The position numbers and the translations under genes were made by a program. Positions 25,389 to 34,621 of a DNA stretch of 64,000 nucleotides are shown in pieces. This DNA comes from JANWXR01 sp964608265 (lineage in GTDB: Bacteria > Chloroflexota > Anaerolineae > Anaerolineales > UBA6663): contig CAZSNP010000016.1 in the NCBI GenBank assembly GCA_964608265.1, positions 1 through 64,000 on the forward strand, given 5' to 3'. A model generated the notes under the pieces. The model searched no databases and was not told the origin of the DNA. It saw only the letters and a list, made by a program, of their open reading frames with translations. The stretch's first letter is position 1; each line of letters starts with the position of its first letter.

Positions 25389-26156
25389 ATGACAATCCGC
25401 GTTATGCAATTTCCACCTAGTTTCCAATCGCAACGTGTGCAGTTGTTTGTAACGTGCATTGTGGACTCGCTCTATCCACACGTGGGCCGCGCCACGGTGG
25501 AGGTCCTGGAGCGCCTTGGCCTCGAGGTGGCTTTTCCCGAGGCGCAGACTTGCTGCGCCCAGCCAGCCTACAACGGCGGCTTTCGCGACGAGGCGCGCCA
25601 GGTGGCGCTGCGCTTTCTGGATGTCTTCGAGCCGACCGCGCCAGACCCGGTTGTGTGCCCGTCCGGCTCATGCGCGGCGATGGTCGTGCACGGCTACGCG
25701 GATCTGTTTCACGACGACCCGAAGACTCGTCGGCGCGTCGAAGCGATCGCCGCCCGCACCTTCGAGTTCTCGCAATTCCTCGTGGAAGTGCTCGGCGTCA
25801 CCGATGTGCACGCGCACTTCACCCGCAAGCTGACCTATCACCCGTCTTGCCACCTCACACGACTGCTGCGCGTCACCGCAGCGCCGCGAACGCTGCTCGC
25901 CAACGTGCGGGGTGCGGAGTGCGTGCTGCTGCCCGGCGCGGAGGAATGTTGCGGCTTTGGCGGGCTGTTCTCGGTGAAGCACGGTGAACTTTCCGGAGCA
26001 ATCCTCGACAAAAAGATCGAGAACATTCAGGCCACCGGCGCTGAGGCCCTGGTGGGCTGCGACATGAGCTGCCTGATGCACATGCAGGGCGGCCTCAGCC
26101 GCGACGGCGCGCCCATCGAGTGCCTGCACCTGGCCGAAGTGTTGAACCAACTTTGA
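25389..26156 (+). CDS. LutA/YkgE-like (Fe-S)-binding CCG-domain protein
   Basis: About 255 residues with two cysteine-rich CCG domains: CIVDSLYP and TCCAQPAYNGGF with CPSGSC in the first, then YHPSCHLTR, EECCGFGGLFSVKHGE and VGCDMSCLMH in the second. This is the LutA (lactate utilisation A)/heterodisulfide-reductase-like electron carrier fold. The usual partners LutB and LutC are absent; an M3 peptidase gene follows. The start is uncertain: ATG 25389 or ATG 25404, the latter better placed relative to the promoter. Lactate or glycolate oxidation is possible but unsupported by context. Confidence 0.85.
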   Translation: MTIRVMQFPPSFQSQRVQLFVTCIVDSLYPHVGRATVEVLERLGLEVAFPEAQTCCAQPAYNGGFRDEARQVALRFLDVFEPTAPDPVVCPSGSCAAMVVHGYADLFHDDPKTRRRVEAIAARTFEFSQFLVEVLGVTDVHAHFTRKLTYHPSCHLTRLLRVTAAPRTLLANVRGAECVLLPGAEECCGFGGLFSVKHGELSGAILDKKIENIQATGAEALVGCDMSCLMHMQGGLSRDGAPIECLHLAEVLNQL

Positions 26157-26220
26157 AAGTTGTCAGGTTGAAGCTTCAACTTGCAACCTCTCCACCAAAC
26201 TCGTGACACAAGGACTCTTC

Positions 26221-28023
26221 ATGACCAACTCCATCCCCGCGCGCAGCGCCATTGCCAGGGAGCATACGTGGAATGCCGAGAGCGTCTTCGCCTCGGTCGA
26301 AGCCTGGGAGGCGGAGTTGAAGTCCGTCCTCGCCGCCATCCCTGCCGTGAGGCGCCACGAAGGAACGTTGAGCGGCGGCGCGCCCGTCGTCGCCGAGGCC
26401 ATGGAAGCCGCCAACGCCCTGCGCCGGCGCGCCGATACGGTCGGCATGTATGCGACGATGCATTACTTCACCGATACGGCCAACGGTGCAGCGGCCGAAC
26501 GCCGCGGTCAGGCGCTGGGCGCCGTCGCGCAAGTCTACGCGGCGACGGCCTTCATCGTCCCCGAGCTGATCGCGATCGGCGAGGCTACGCTGACCGAGTG
26601 GATGAAGGCGGAGCCGCGACTGACGGAGTATGGCCATTACTTCCACGACTTGTTCCGCCAGCAGGCGCATGTGCGCTCCGCCGAAGTCGAGGAACTGCTG
26701 GGCTTGCTCGCTGATCCGTTCGTCAGCGTGAGCATGACGGCCAGCATGCTCACCGACGCCGACATGCAATTCCAGCCGGGCCGCAACGCCGGCGGCGAAC
26801 CGGTCGAGGTCGCCCAGGGCTCGATTGACGACATCCTCGCCGGGCCCGACCGCGAGGCGCGGCGCACCGCATGGGAGAGCTACACCGACGAGTTCCTCGC
26901 GCACAAACACACCTTCGCCAACAACCTCGCCACCTCCATCATCCAAAACGTCTTTCAGATGCGGGCGCGCCGCCATCCCACCACGCTCGAGGCGTCGCTC
27001 TTCAACAACAACATCCCCGTCGAGGTCTTCCACAACCTCATCGCCACCTTCAAGAAAAACCTGCCGACCTGGCACCGCTACTGGCGCATCCGTCGCAAGG
27101 CGCTCGGCGTCGAGACGCTGCACCCGTACGACATCTGGGCGCCGTTGACCAAAGCGCGCCCGCACGTGCCCTACGAAACGGCGGTGGCCTGGATCTGTGA
27201 CGGTATGGCCCCGCTCGGTTCCGAGTATGTGGAGACGGTGCGTCGCGGCTGCCTCGAGCAGCGCTGGGTGGATAAGTACCCAAACCAAGGCAAGTTCTCG
27301 GGTGCGTTTTCCAGCGGCGTGCAGGGCACACATCCCTTCATCGTCATGACGTACACCGACGACATCTTCAGCCTGAGCACGCTCGCGCACGAGCTGGGCC
27401 ACTCGATGCATTCGTATTATTCGTGGCGCACGCAGCCGTACGTGTACTCGGGCTACTCGCTCTTCGTGGCCGAGGTGGCCTCGAACTTCAATCAGGCCAT
27501 GGTGCGGGCGCATCTGCTCAGGAACAATCCGCAGCGCGACTTTCAGATCAGCGTCATCGAAGAGGCGATGAACAACATCCATCGCTACTTCTTCATCATG
27601 CCCACCCTGGCGCGCTTCGAACTGGAGTGCCACGAGCGCGTGGAGCGCGGGCAGGGGCTGAACGCCGAGGGCATGATCGGCCTGATGGCTGACCTGTTCG
27701 CCGAGGCGTACGGCGGTGAAGTCAACGTGGATCGGGAGCGGGTCGGCATCACCTGGGCGATGTTCAGCCACCTGTACGCCGACTACTATGTGTATCAATA
27801 CGCCACCGGCATCTCCGGCGCGATGGCTCTGAGCAAACGCATCCTGGCCGGCGAGCCGGGCGCGGCCGAGGCCTACATCGAGTTTCTCAGAACGGGCAGT
27901 TCGCTTTACCCGCTGGATGCACTCCGGCGCGCGGGCGTTGACCTCAGCACCCCGGCCCCGGTCGAGACCGCCTTCGGGGTCTTAGCCGGATTGGTGGATC
28001 AATTGGAATCGCTGGTCGGTTGA
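26221..28023 (+). CDS. M3-family oligoendopeptidase (PepF-like)
   Basis: 600 residues. The zinc site is AHELGHSMHSYYS (HExxH, about residue 391), with the third ligand in the downstream helix around FIMPTLARFELECHE. Upstream are the M3B signatures FSSGVQGTHPFI and YTDDIFSLST. It cleaves short peptides in the cytoplasm. I use ATG 26221 because AAGGA lies about eight bases before it, rather than the GTG 18 bases upstream. Confidence 0.92.
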   Translation: MTNSIPARSAIAREHTWNAESVFASVEAWEAELKSVLAAIPAVRRHEGTLSGGAPVVAEAMEAANALRRRADTVGMYATMHYFTDTANGAAAERRGQALGAVAQVYAATAFIVPELIAIGEATLTEWMKAEPRLTEYGHYFHDLFRQQAHVRSAEVEELLGLLADPFVSVSMTASMLTDADMQFQPGRNAGGEPVEVAQGSIDDILAGPDREARRTAWESYTDEFLAHKHTFANNLATSIIQNVFQMRARRHPTTLEASLFNNNIPVEVFHNLIATFKKNLPTWHRYWRIRRKALGVETLHPYDIWAPLTKARPHVPYETAVAWICDGMAPLGSEYVETVRRGCLEQRWVDKYPNQGKFSGAFSSGVQGTHPFIVMTYTDDIFSLSTLAHELGHSMHSYYSWRTQPYVYSGYSLFVAEVASNFNQAMVRAHLLRNNPQRDFQISVIEEAMNNIHRYFFIMPTLARFELECHERVERGQGLNAEGMIGLMADLFAEAYGGEVNVDRERVGITWAMFSHLYADYYVYQYATGISGAMALSKRILAGEPGAAEAYIEFLRTGSSLYPLDALRRAGVDLSTPAPVETAFGVLAGLVDQLESLVG

Positions 28024-28049
28024 TGCCGGTCGTGTGTGGTCCGCCGCCG

Positions 28050-29209
28050 CTACCCATCACGCAGAGCGGAGAGTGTTACTGCTTCCGGCGCGGCCGCCGG
28101 GCGCGGCGCGCGCCACCACGCCAGCGCGATGGCGAGCGCAATGACGCCGAGGCTGATTTGAAACGGCAGCGTCGGGCTTTGAGCGTATAGCACACCGGCC
28201 ACCAGCGGGCCGACCATCATCGCCGCTGAAGCCACCGTCTCCGAAAGGCCAAAGGCCACCCCCGTCTCGGCCTCGCCCACCAGTTGCCCGGTCTGCGCCG
28301 ACACCATCGCATGCCCAAGTGAATAGCCCGCGCGGAGCAGATAGGCCACTGCCAGGCCGGGCCAGCCCGGCAGGGTGAGCAGCGCCGCCATGCAGACGGC
28401 GGCGATGACAAGCGCGATGAGGAGGCCCGGGCGCGGCGCGCGATGGCCCATGACGGCATTGGTCAGCACGATGCCGAGCGAGCCGAGGGAGCCGAGCAAC
28501 CCGACCGAGGCCACGTCGAAGCCGCGCACCTCCTGGGCGAAGGTCGGCATCAGGGGCAGGCCGATCTGAATCGCCAGCAGCGCGACGAAGCCGACGAGCA
28601 AGTAACCGAGAAGGCACGGTTGCGGAGGAGCGGCCCGTAGCGCCACTCGCCGTGCGCGGCGTGGGTGATGGGTTGCGGCTTGAGGCAACCGATCGCCACC
28701 GCCGACAGGGTGAACAAAAAGAACGCCGCGCCGAACGTATATCGCAGCCCGAACGTCTGCCCCATCCAGCCGCCGAGGCTGGGCGAGAAAATCGTGCCGG
28801 CCCAGAATCCCGAGTACACCAGAGTCAGCGCGCGTTGCAGGCTCTGCCCGCCGCGCGCCTCCGCGACGTAGGCGTTGATGGGGGTGACGACGAAGATGGT
28901 CGAGGAATACAGGGCCAGCGCGATGACGAACAGCGTGAGGCTGTTGGCGGCGAACATCAACAGCCCGGCCGCCACGGCCATCAACCAGCCGCCGAGGATG
29001 ACGCGCTTGCGGCCATAGTGATCGGCCAGGTAACCGGCGGGCAGGTGCGCGAACGCCCCGGTCAGCGCGGCGATGGAAAGCGCGCTGCCCGTCGCCACCG
29101 GGTCGGCGCCGAGCTCGCGCAGGTACAGCGGCTCGATGTACAGGAACAGCCCCTCCCCGAATCCCCACAACAGCAGCGCGAGGGCGAGGAGTCTGTTGTC
29201 GCGCGTCAT
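28050..29209 (-). pseudogene. MFS transporter broken by a one-base frameshift
   Basis: Two adjoining frames on the minus strand together give a normal 386-residue major facilitator. The first part (29209 to about 28611) has about six helices, with the MFS A-loop in AGYLADHYGRKRVILGG. The second part (about 28610 to 28050) continues with LLGYLLVGFVALLAIQIGLP and further helices. The join falls at the sequence TTCTCGG (near 28610), where one missing C would restore the frame. It is either an assembly/sequencing error or a recent real mutation. The start ATG overlaps the stop of the upstream esterase by ATGA, so the two genes are translationally coupled. Substrate unknown. Confidence 0.8.
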
Positions 29210-29967
29210 GGGGCGGCCGGCGAGTGCGCGCGCACGAAATCGCGGATGCGGCTGAAGAGTTGCGGGGTTTCGTCATCCAGCGTGACGACATGGCCGCTGC
29301 GCTGCAGCCAGAACATCTCGCGCTCGGCCCCGCTCAGCCGCTGATGGAGATAGGGCATGTTCTCGCCGGGGATGAAGTCATCGCCGTGCGAGTGGATGAG
29401 CAACACCGGCGCGGTGATGTTGGGGAGCAGGGCGTCGGTGTCCTTGAGCAGCGCGTAAAACTGGCCGACCGCGGCGGTGGGGAAGACGGGGTACGAGCCG
29501 GTATAGGCCCGGCCATGATCCACATCGGCCTTCATCACGTAACGAAAGATGGAACTGTACAGCCCGGCGAAACGGGGGCGCCAGCCCGACGCCGCGTAGA
29601 AGGGCAGGCCGGGGGCGCTCATCGTCACCACACCGGCAAACGGGTACTGCGCCGCCAGACGCAGAGTCAGCACGCCGCCCATTGACAGCCCCATCACAAA
29701 GATGCGCTCACATACCCCGCGCAGCAAGTGATAGCCGTCGAGCGCGGCGGCAACCCAATCGCGCCAGTGACCCCGGTTCATATCTTCGGCCTGGGTGCCG
29801 TGGTGGGCGAGGCGCACTGCGTGCACCGTGAGGCCGTCCGAGTGCAGGACGGCGGCCAGCGGGCGCAGGTCGCTCGTCGCGCCGGTGAAGCCATGCAGCA
29901 ACAGCGCGCCGGTTGCGCCGCCGCGCAGAAAGAAGGGTTCACTGCCGGGTCGAAGGGAATCAGGCAT
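29206..29967 (-). CDS. Alpha/beta-hydrolase, carboxylesterase type
   Basis: 253 residues with the alpha/beta-hydrolase fold of Est30-like carboxylesterases. Landmarks are the oxyanion stretch LLLHGFTGAT (about 20), the nucleophile elbow GLSMGG (Ser about 94), the Asp region LIHSHGDDFIPGE (about 195) and the His region RSGHVVTLDDE (about 230). It would hydrolyse short acyl esters. Its stop overlaps the start of the MFS gene. Confidence 0.85.
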   Translation of the reverse strand: MPDSLRPGSEPFFLRGGATGALLLHGFTGATSDLRPLAAVLHSDGLTVHAVRLAHHGTQAEDMNRGHWRDWVAAALDGYHLLRGVCERIFVMGLSMGGVLTLRLAAQYPFAGVVTMSAPGLPFYAASGWRPRFAGLYSSIFRYVMKADVDHGRAYTGSYPVFPTAAVGQFYALLKDTDALLPNITAPVLLIHSHGDDFIPGENMPYLHQRLSGAEREMFWLQRSGHVVTLDDETPQLFSRIRDFVRAHSPAAP

Positions 29968-30128
29968 AGGGTGTCCGGGAAGGCCAAGAGATTTTGGCAG
30001 CGGATTGTGTATCCGGGCCTCCCCTTCTCTCAGCGGGCCAAGGGGAAGGGGATGAGGGAGGGCCGAGCGAATTCACACGCGGCTGGTCGCTTCATCCGTT
30101 GCCAGGCGCCTATGATAAACTAAATTTC

Positions 30129-30710
30129 ATGCCCCGGAGAATCCACGGCCTGATCGCGCGCGTGATGGTCGCGCGCGACCCAGGCTCACTCGTCTCCACC
30201 TCGATCCCGCAGACGGCTGTGACTTTCGAAGGCTTCGACGGCGACAAGCACGCCGGTTTCACGCGCGGCGCCGACGGCCGCACGCCGCACTATCCGCGCG
30301 GCACGCGAATACGCAATGACCGGCAGGTCTCGCTCGTCTCGGTTGAAGACCTGGCGCAGATCGCCTCCGGGTTGGGCGTGCCCGTCGTCGAGCCGGAATG
30401 GTTGGGCGCGAATCTGCTTGTGAGCGGCCTGCCGCGCTTCACGCTGCTGCCGCCGGCCACGCGACTGTTCTTCGCTGAAGGAGTTGTGCTCGCGGTCTCC
30501 GGCGAGAATGAGCCGTGCCTCGGGCCGGGCAGGGTGATGGCCCAACACTATCCGCAACTCACCGCCTCGCGATTCCCAAAGGCGGCCCGGCATCGGCGCG
30601 GCGTGGTGGCCGTGGTCGAGAAGCCCGGCGTCATTCACGCGGGCGAGGCCGTCATCGCCCACCTCCCCGACGTTGCGTCCTATCCCCTCGCGAACGAGAC
30701 CGCCGCATGA
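30129..30710 (+). CDS. MOSC-domain protein
   Basis: 193-residue stand-alone MOSC beta-barrel. The conserved Cys lies in SGENEPCLGPG (about residue 125) and the typical GFDGDKHAGF and VVEPEWLGANLLVSG segments are present. MOSC domains handle molybdenum cofactor sulfur chemistry or N-hydroxylated substrates. I chose ATG 30129; the longer frame upstream begins in unrelated intergenic sequence. Its TGA overlaps the next ATG. Confidence 0.87.
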   Translation: MPRRIHGLIARVMVARDPGSLVSTSIPQTAVTFEGFDGDKHAGFTRGADGRTPHYPRGTRIRNDRQVSLVSVEDLAQIASGLGVPVVEPEWLGANLLVSGLPRFTLLPPATRLFFAEGVVLAVSGENEPCLGPGRVMAQHYPQLTASRFPKAARHRRGVVAVVEKPGVIHAGEAVIAHLPDVASYPLANETAA

Positions 30711-31246
30711 CTCAGGTCGGACACAGCCTGGTGGGGCTGGCCGTCGGCGTGATGGTTGCGCCTCGGCAGCTTTCGTGGCGAGGGCGGTTGGTTTACGGCG
30801 CAACGTTCGCCGCCCTCGCCAACTTGCCCGACCTGCCCGCGCCGAATTGGGGCCACGACCGCTACCACATCAGCCATAGCCTGTTCGTCAATGCCCTCCT
30901 CATCACGTTGATCTGGGCCGCGCTCGGATGGCACGCCGGGCTGCGGGGGCGCCTCGGCGGTTGGGCGGTGGCCGTGGGCGGCGGGCTGGCGTGGCTCAGC
31001 CACCTGCCGCTCGACTCGTTCTACAATCACGGCCTCGGCGTCGCCATCTTCTGGCCGCTCTCCGACGCGAGCCTGGTGCTACCGATAACGTGGTTTTCGA
31101 CCGTGCCCTCGCCGCCGCCGTTCACGCCGGCCCATTGGCAGGAGTACGCCGCCGAGTTCGCGAGCTACGCGCCCGCCGTGCTGCTGGCCTGGGCCGTGCG
31201 ACGGCGGGAGTTTATCAAACTGTTCGGGTGGGTTGAAGCGGCATGA
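30707..31246 (+). CDS. YdjM-like membrane-bound metal-dependent hydrolase
   Basis: 179 residues with about four hydrophobic helices. The histidine pattern of the DUF457/YdjM family is present: VGHSLVGLAVG, DRYHISHSLF and WLSHLPLDSF. The family is predicted to be an inner-membrane metal hydrolase, with YdjM in E. coli being LexA-regulated; activity is not proved. It is coupled by ATGA overlaps to the genes on both sides. Confidence 0.82.
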   Translation: MTQVGHSLVGLAVGVMVAPRQLSWRGRLVYGATFAALANLPDLPAPNWGHDRYHISHSLFVNALLITLIWAALGWHAGLRGRLGGWAVAVGGGLAWLSHLPLDSFYNHGLGVAIFWPLSDASLVLPITWFSTVPSPPPFTPAHWQEYAAEFASYAPAVLLAWAVRRREFIKLFGWVEAA

Positions 31247-32121
31247 CGACTTACGGCGCGCAGACGATGGTAGGTGAGTTGAAGGGCGTGATCGTCAAGC
31301 GTCCGGCGGAGGCCTTTCACGATCAGGCCGCCATCGGCGCGCAGTGGCGGGCGCTCAACTATCTCGGTGAGCCGGATTTTGGTGCGGCTTCCGGGCAACA
31401 CGCCCAACTCGTCGAATTGCTCAGCCGCAACGGAACCGAGGTCGTGTACCTCCCGCAGGCCGAAGGCACCGGCCTCGACTCGGTGTATGTGCACGATGCG
31501 GCCATCGTGTGCGCGCGCGGCGCGATCCTGTGTAACATGGGCAAGCCGCAGCGGCGCGGCGAGCCGGCGGCGCTTGGCGCATTCTTGCGCAGCCTCGGCC
31601 TCCCGGTGCTCGGGCAGATCGGCGGGGAAGGGTTGCTCGAGGGCGGTGATGTGTTGTGGGTGGATGAGCGAACGGTCGCGGTGGCTGAGGGCTACCGCAG
31701 CAACGCGGCGGGCATCCGCCAACTGCGCGCGCTGCTCGGCGATCTGGTGGACGACGTCCGCGCCGTTCCGCTGCCGCACTGGACGGGGCCGGCGGACTGC
31801 CTGCATCTGCAATCGGTCATCAGCCTGCTCGACCACAAACTCGCGCTGGTGTACTCACGCCTCATGCCCGTTCCCTTCCGGCAATATCTTCTGGCGCGCG
31901 GCTTCAGCCTCATCGAAGTGCCGGATAGTGAGTACGACTCGATGGCGTGCAATGTGTTGGCCGTCGCGCCGCGCCGGGTGATCGCGGTGGCCGGCAACCC
32001 GATCACCCGGTCGCGGATGGAGGCCGCCGGCGTGGCCGTGATGACGTACGCCGGGAGCGACATCTCCATCAAGGGCGCGGGCGGCCCGACCTGTTTGACG
32101 CGGCCATTCTGGCGGGGCTGA
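31243..32121 (+). CDS. Arginine deiminase/dimethylargininase-fold amidinotransferase
   Basis: 292 residues of the pentein (GME) fold. Catalytic signatures are EGGD (about 132), the His in DCLHLQSV (about 187) and the C-terminal Cys in GGPTCLTRP (about 285). It most resembles N,N-dimethylarginine dimethylaminohydrolase and related amidinohydrolases that release citrulline or ammonia. It starts at ATG 31243, overlapping the stop of the YdjM-like gene by four bases. Confidence 0.85.
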   Translation: MTTYGAQTMVGELKGVIVKRPAEAFHDQAAIGAQWRALNYLGEPDFGAASGQHAQLVELLSRNGTEVVYLPQAEGTGLDSVYVHDAAIVCARGAILCNMGKPQRRGEPAALGAFLRSLGLPVLGQIGGEGLLEGGDVLWVDERTVAVAEGYRSNAAGIRQLRALLGDLVDDVRAVPLPHWTGPADCLHLQSVISLLDHKLALVYSRLMPVPFRQYLLARGFSLIEVPDSEYDSMACNVLAVAPRRVIAVAGNPITRSRMEAAGVAVMTYAGSDISIKGAGGPTCLTRPFWRG

Positions 32122-32184
32122 AACCTCGGCGCTTTCGCCTGCCGGCCCAGCGCCTCCAGCCCGGCCCTCTCGGGTTGACCGGGG

Positions 32185-32817
32185 TCAGTCGCGCGGACGA
32201 AAGAGGGCGCGCCATTCGGTGGCGACGACGACCGCCAGCCCGGCCAGGGTGAGTGGCCAGCCCCAGCCAATGGGCCACGGCGCACGCAGCAGCCCGGCGG
32301 CGACGGGCAGCAGCGACCACAGCGCCCACAGGCTGTAGCCGATACCGATGACCGCCAGCACGATTTGCGCGAGGCTGCTCAACCAGTCCGGCGCGATGAA
32401 AGCCAGCCCGGTGCCGGCGACGACGGCGCAAGCGACAAAAAACTGAGCCTGAAATTCCGGGTCGCCGTACGCGGTGAGGAGGTACGGATAGTACGGGAAA
32501 ACCGCTGCCACGCTCAAACCGGCGCAACCGAGCAAGACCCATCCCCACGCTGAATCCGGCCAGAGGGCGAGGGCCGGGCGGCGCTTGGCAATGCGCGATT
32601 GGGCTGAGGCCAGCGCGAACAGCAGCGCGAGGCATGCCGCGGGGATGAGGAACGACAACCGGTTGAACGGCACCTCGCCGAGTTGCACCGCCGGCATGAA
32701 CGTCACCCACTCCGACAACTCGTAGGCGTTAAGTTGCAGCGCGACAGCCGGGAGCGCCAGCCACGGCATCCAGTAGCCGAGGAGGGCGGCGAGGAGGGCA
32801 AAGTGTCGTGGACGCAT
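32185..32817 (-). CDS. Hypothetical membrane protein
   Basis: 210 residues with five to six hydrophobic segments (for example LALPAVALQLNAYEL, FLIPAACLALLFALAS, WVLLGCAGLSVAAVF, IVLAVIGIGYSLWALW). I recognise no family. Its start is 52 bases downstream of the stop of the magnesium-chelatase-like gene on the same strand. Confidence 0.65.
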   Translation of the reverse strand: MRPRHFALLAALLGYWMPWLALPAVALQLNAYELSEWVTFMPAVQLGEVPFNRLSFLIPAACLALLFALASAQSRIAKRRPALALWPDSAWGWVLLGCAGLSVAAVFPYYPYLLTAYGDPEFQAQFFVACAVVAGTGLAFIAPDWLSSLAQIVLAVIGIGYSLWALWSLLPVAAGLLRAPWPIGWGWPLTLAGLAVVVATEWRALFRPRD

Positions 32818-32869
32818 GAAGGAGGCCGGCGAGCAGGGTGCAAGAGAGCGGCATACCGCTCCCCTGCAT

Positions 32870-34012
32870 CTATTGCGGGATCAGGTCGTCCAACACCCGC
32901 TGTATCTCCTTCTCCTCCGTCCCCTGCGTCACGAAGTAGTCGGCCATGAAGGCGGAGCGGCGCAAGCGCACGGCCATCGGCGCGACGGCGCGCACATCGG
33001 CCAGGCCGGCTTCGGTGCGTCCGTCGGCGGCGGCCAGCGCGCGCGCGGCCTCGAACAGCGTGATCTCGGCGCGGAGCGAATCGACCTCCATTGTGCGCAC
33101 CATCTCCAGCCCGGCGTGTTCGGCGTCGGGGGTGAGGCTGACCTTTGGCAACAGATTCCGGGCCGTTTGAATCTCGTCGCGCATCGTGATGGTCTCAGCC
33201 GCGTATGCGGCCGACATGAGGCGGGCATTGGTGAAGTAGGCGCGCGTGCGACGGTAGGCCTCGAGCCGATCGTTTTGATCCTCCAGGCCATGCACGATCA
33301 ACCGCAAGCCGAAGCGATCCATGATCTGCGGCCGGAGCCGTCCCTCTTCCGGATTCATCGAGCCGATGAGGACGAAACGCGAACGATACGTGGCTGAGAG
33401 CGGGCCGCGCCGCACCGTGTAGACTCCCTGCGCCGAAGCGTCGAGGATGGCGTCCACGATTTCATCCGGCAGCAGATTGACCTCGTCGATGTATAACAGA
33501 TTTTGGTCGGCGCGGGCCAGGATGCCGGGGCGGATTTGCATGCGGCGGTGCGCGGCGGACGCCTCGTCCAGCCCGCCGACCACATCTTCGATGCGGGCAT
33601 TGAGCGGCAACTCCACCAGCTTGACGGGATCCACATACGTGAGCGGCTGCCCTTCGCCATACTTCTTCGCGCAATCGGGGCAGACGGCGTCGATGCCGCC
33701 GGTCTCGATGTCCTCGGGCAGGCAACCGTACTGGCACAGCGAGCGATTGACGAAGGGCAACAGGTCGGCCAGCGAACGCACGGCCGTGGTCTTGCCGGTG
33801 CCGCGCGGCCCGACGAGCAACACACCGCTGATGGACGGGTTGATGAGGGCCAGCAGCAGCGCCGTCTTCATCTCGCGCTGCCCGACGAGGGCGAGGAACG
33901 GGAAGCGCAGATCCTCGGCCAGACCCCGATCACCGGGCGTGACGGCGTCGAGGAAGCGTTTGCCGGAGACTTGCTCGACGAGCTGCTGCAGGGAGGAAAG
34001 TGGTTCGGGCAT
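32870..34012 (-). CDS. Magnesium chelatase subunit I-like AAA+ ATPase
   Basis: 380 residues, close to the usual size of BchI/ChlI. Walker A is GPRGTGKTT (about 70), Walker B LLYIDEVNLLPDE (about 172), then GSMNPEEGRLRPQIMDRFGL with sensor and arginine finger. The insert CQYGCLPED...CPDCAKK follows Walker A as in BchI. The usual role is magnesium insertion into protoporphyrin with subunits D and H, but neither is in view, so a different AAA+ job is possible. It is likely transcribed with the membrane protein gene downstream. Confidence 0.87.
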   Translation of the reverse strand: MPEPLSSLQQLVEQVSGKRFLDAVTPGDRGLAEDLRFPFLALVGQREMKTALLLALINPSISGVLLVGPRGTGKTTAVRSLADLLPFVNRSLCQYGCLPEDIETGGIDAVCPDCAKKYGEGQPLTYVDPVKLVELPLNARIEDVVGGLDEASAAHRRMQIRPGILARADQNLLYIDEVNLLPDEIVDAILDASAQGVYTVRRGPLSATYRSRFVLIGSMNPEEGRLRPQIMDRFGLRLIVHGLEDQNDRLEAYRRTRAYFTNARLMSAAYAAETITMRDEIQTARNLLPKVSLTPDAEHAGLEMVRTMEVDSLRAEITLFEAARALAAADGRTEAGLADVRAVAPMAVRLRRSAFMADYFVTQGTEEKEIQRVLDDLIPQ

Positions 34013-34083
34013 TGGGTGGGCCGGGGAGCATGGGGCTGGGGAGCAACGCCCATGCTCCCCGGCACCCCTACTCGCCGGCTGAT

Positions 34084-34560
34084 CTACGTCTGCGTCTTAT
34101 GGCGTTGCGCCAGCCGATACGCCTGCCGCTCCCTGGCCGCCTCCCAGCGTTGGCGTTCGGCGTCGCTTTCGACGAGCAACGACGCGACCGGCGCCGGCTT
34201 GCCATGCTCATCCAGCGCGACGTAGACGAAGTAGGCGGTGTTGGTGTGCGTCGTCTCGCCGGTCAGCAGATTCTGCGCGCTCACCTCGATCTGCGTCTCG
34301 ATGGATGTGCGCCCCACATACGTCAACTCCGCGTCGAGGGTGACCAGATCGCCGACTTGGATCGGCTCCTTGAACAACACCTGATCCACCGCGACGGTGA
34401 CGACGGGCCGCTGGCTGTGGCGCATCGCCGCCGACGCGCCGGCCTCATCCATCAAACGCATAATGTAACCGCCGTGTACGTTACCGAGCATGTTCGCCTC
34501 GGCGGGCGGCATGAGCAACGAGAGAGTGACGCGCGAGGCGCTGACGGGTTTAGCCTCCAT
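34084..34560 (-). CDS. Acyl-CoA thioesterase, hotdog fold
   Basis: 158 residues of the YciA/BFIT hotdog type. Signatures are GNVHGGYIMRLMDEAGA (active-site Asp in the long helix) and FKEPIQVGDLVTL plus SIETQIEVSAQNLLTGE. It hydrolyses acyl-CoA thioesters in the cytoplasm. Confidence 0.88.
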   Translation of the reverse strand: MEAKPVSASRVTLSLLMPPAEANMLGNVHGGYIMRLMDEAGASAAMRHSQRPVVTVAVDQVLFKEPIQVGDLVTLDAELTYVGRTSIETQIEVSAQNLLTGETTHTNTAYFVYVALDEHGKPAPVASLLVESDAERQRWEAARERQAYRLAQRHKTQT

Positions 34561-34621
34561 AGCGAATGGCCGATAGTTTAACCGATGTGCTGGCGCTCAG
34601 CCATTGGCGATCGGCCGTCCG

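Noticed and set aside
32870..34012. Evidence for phototrophy from a magnesium chelatase subunit
   Set aside because: Only one subunit is present and no other pigment gene is in the window; the geranylgeranyl reductase-like gene is not specific to chlorophyll.
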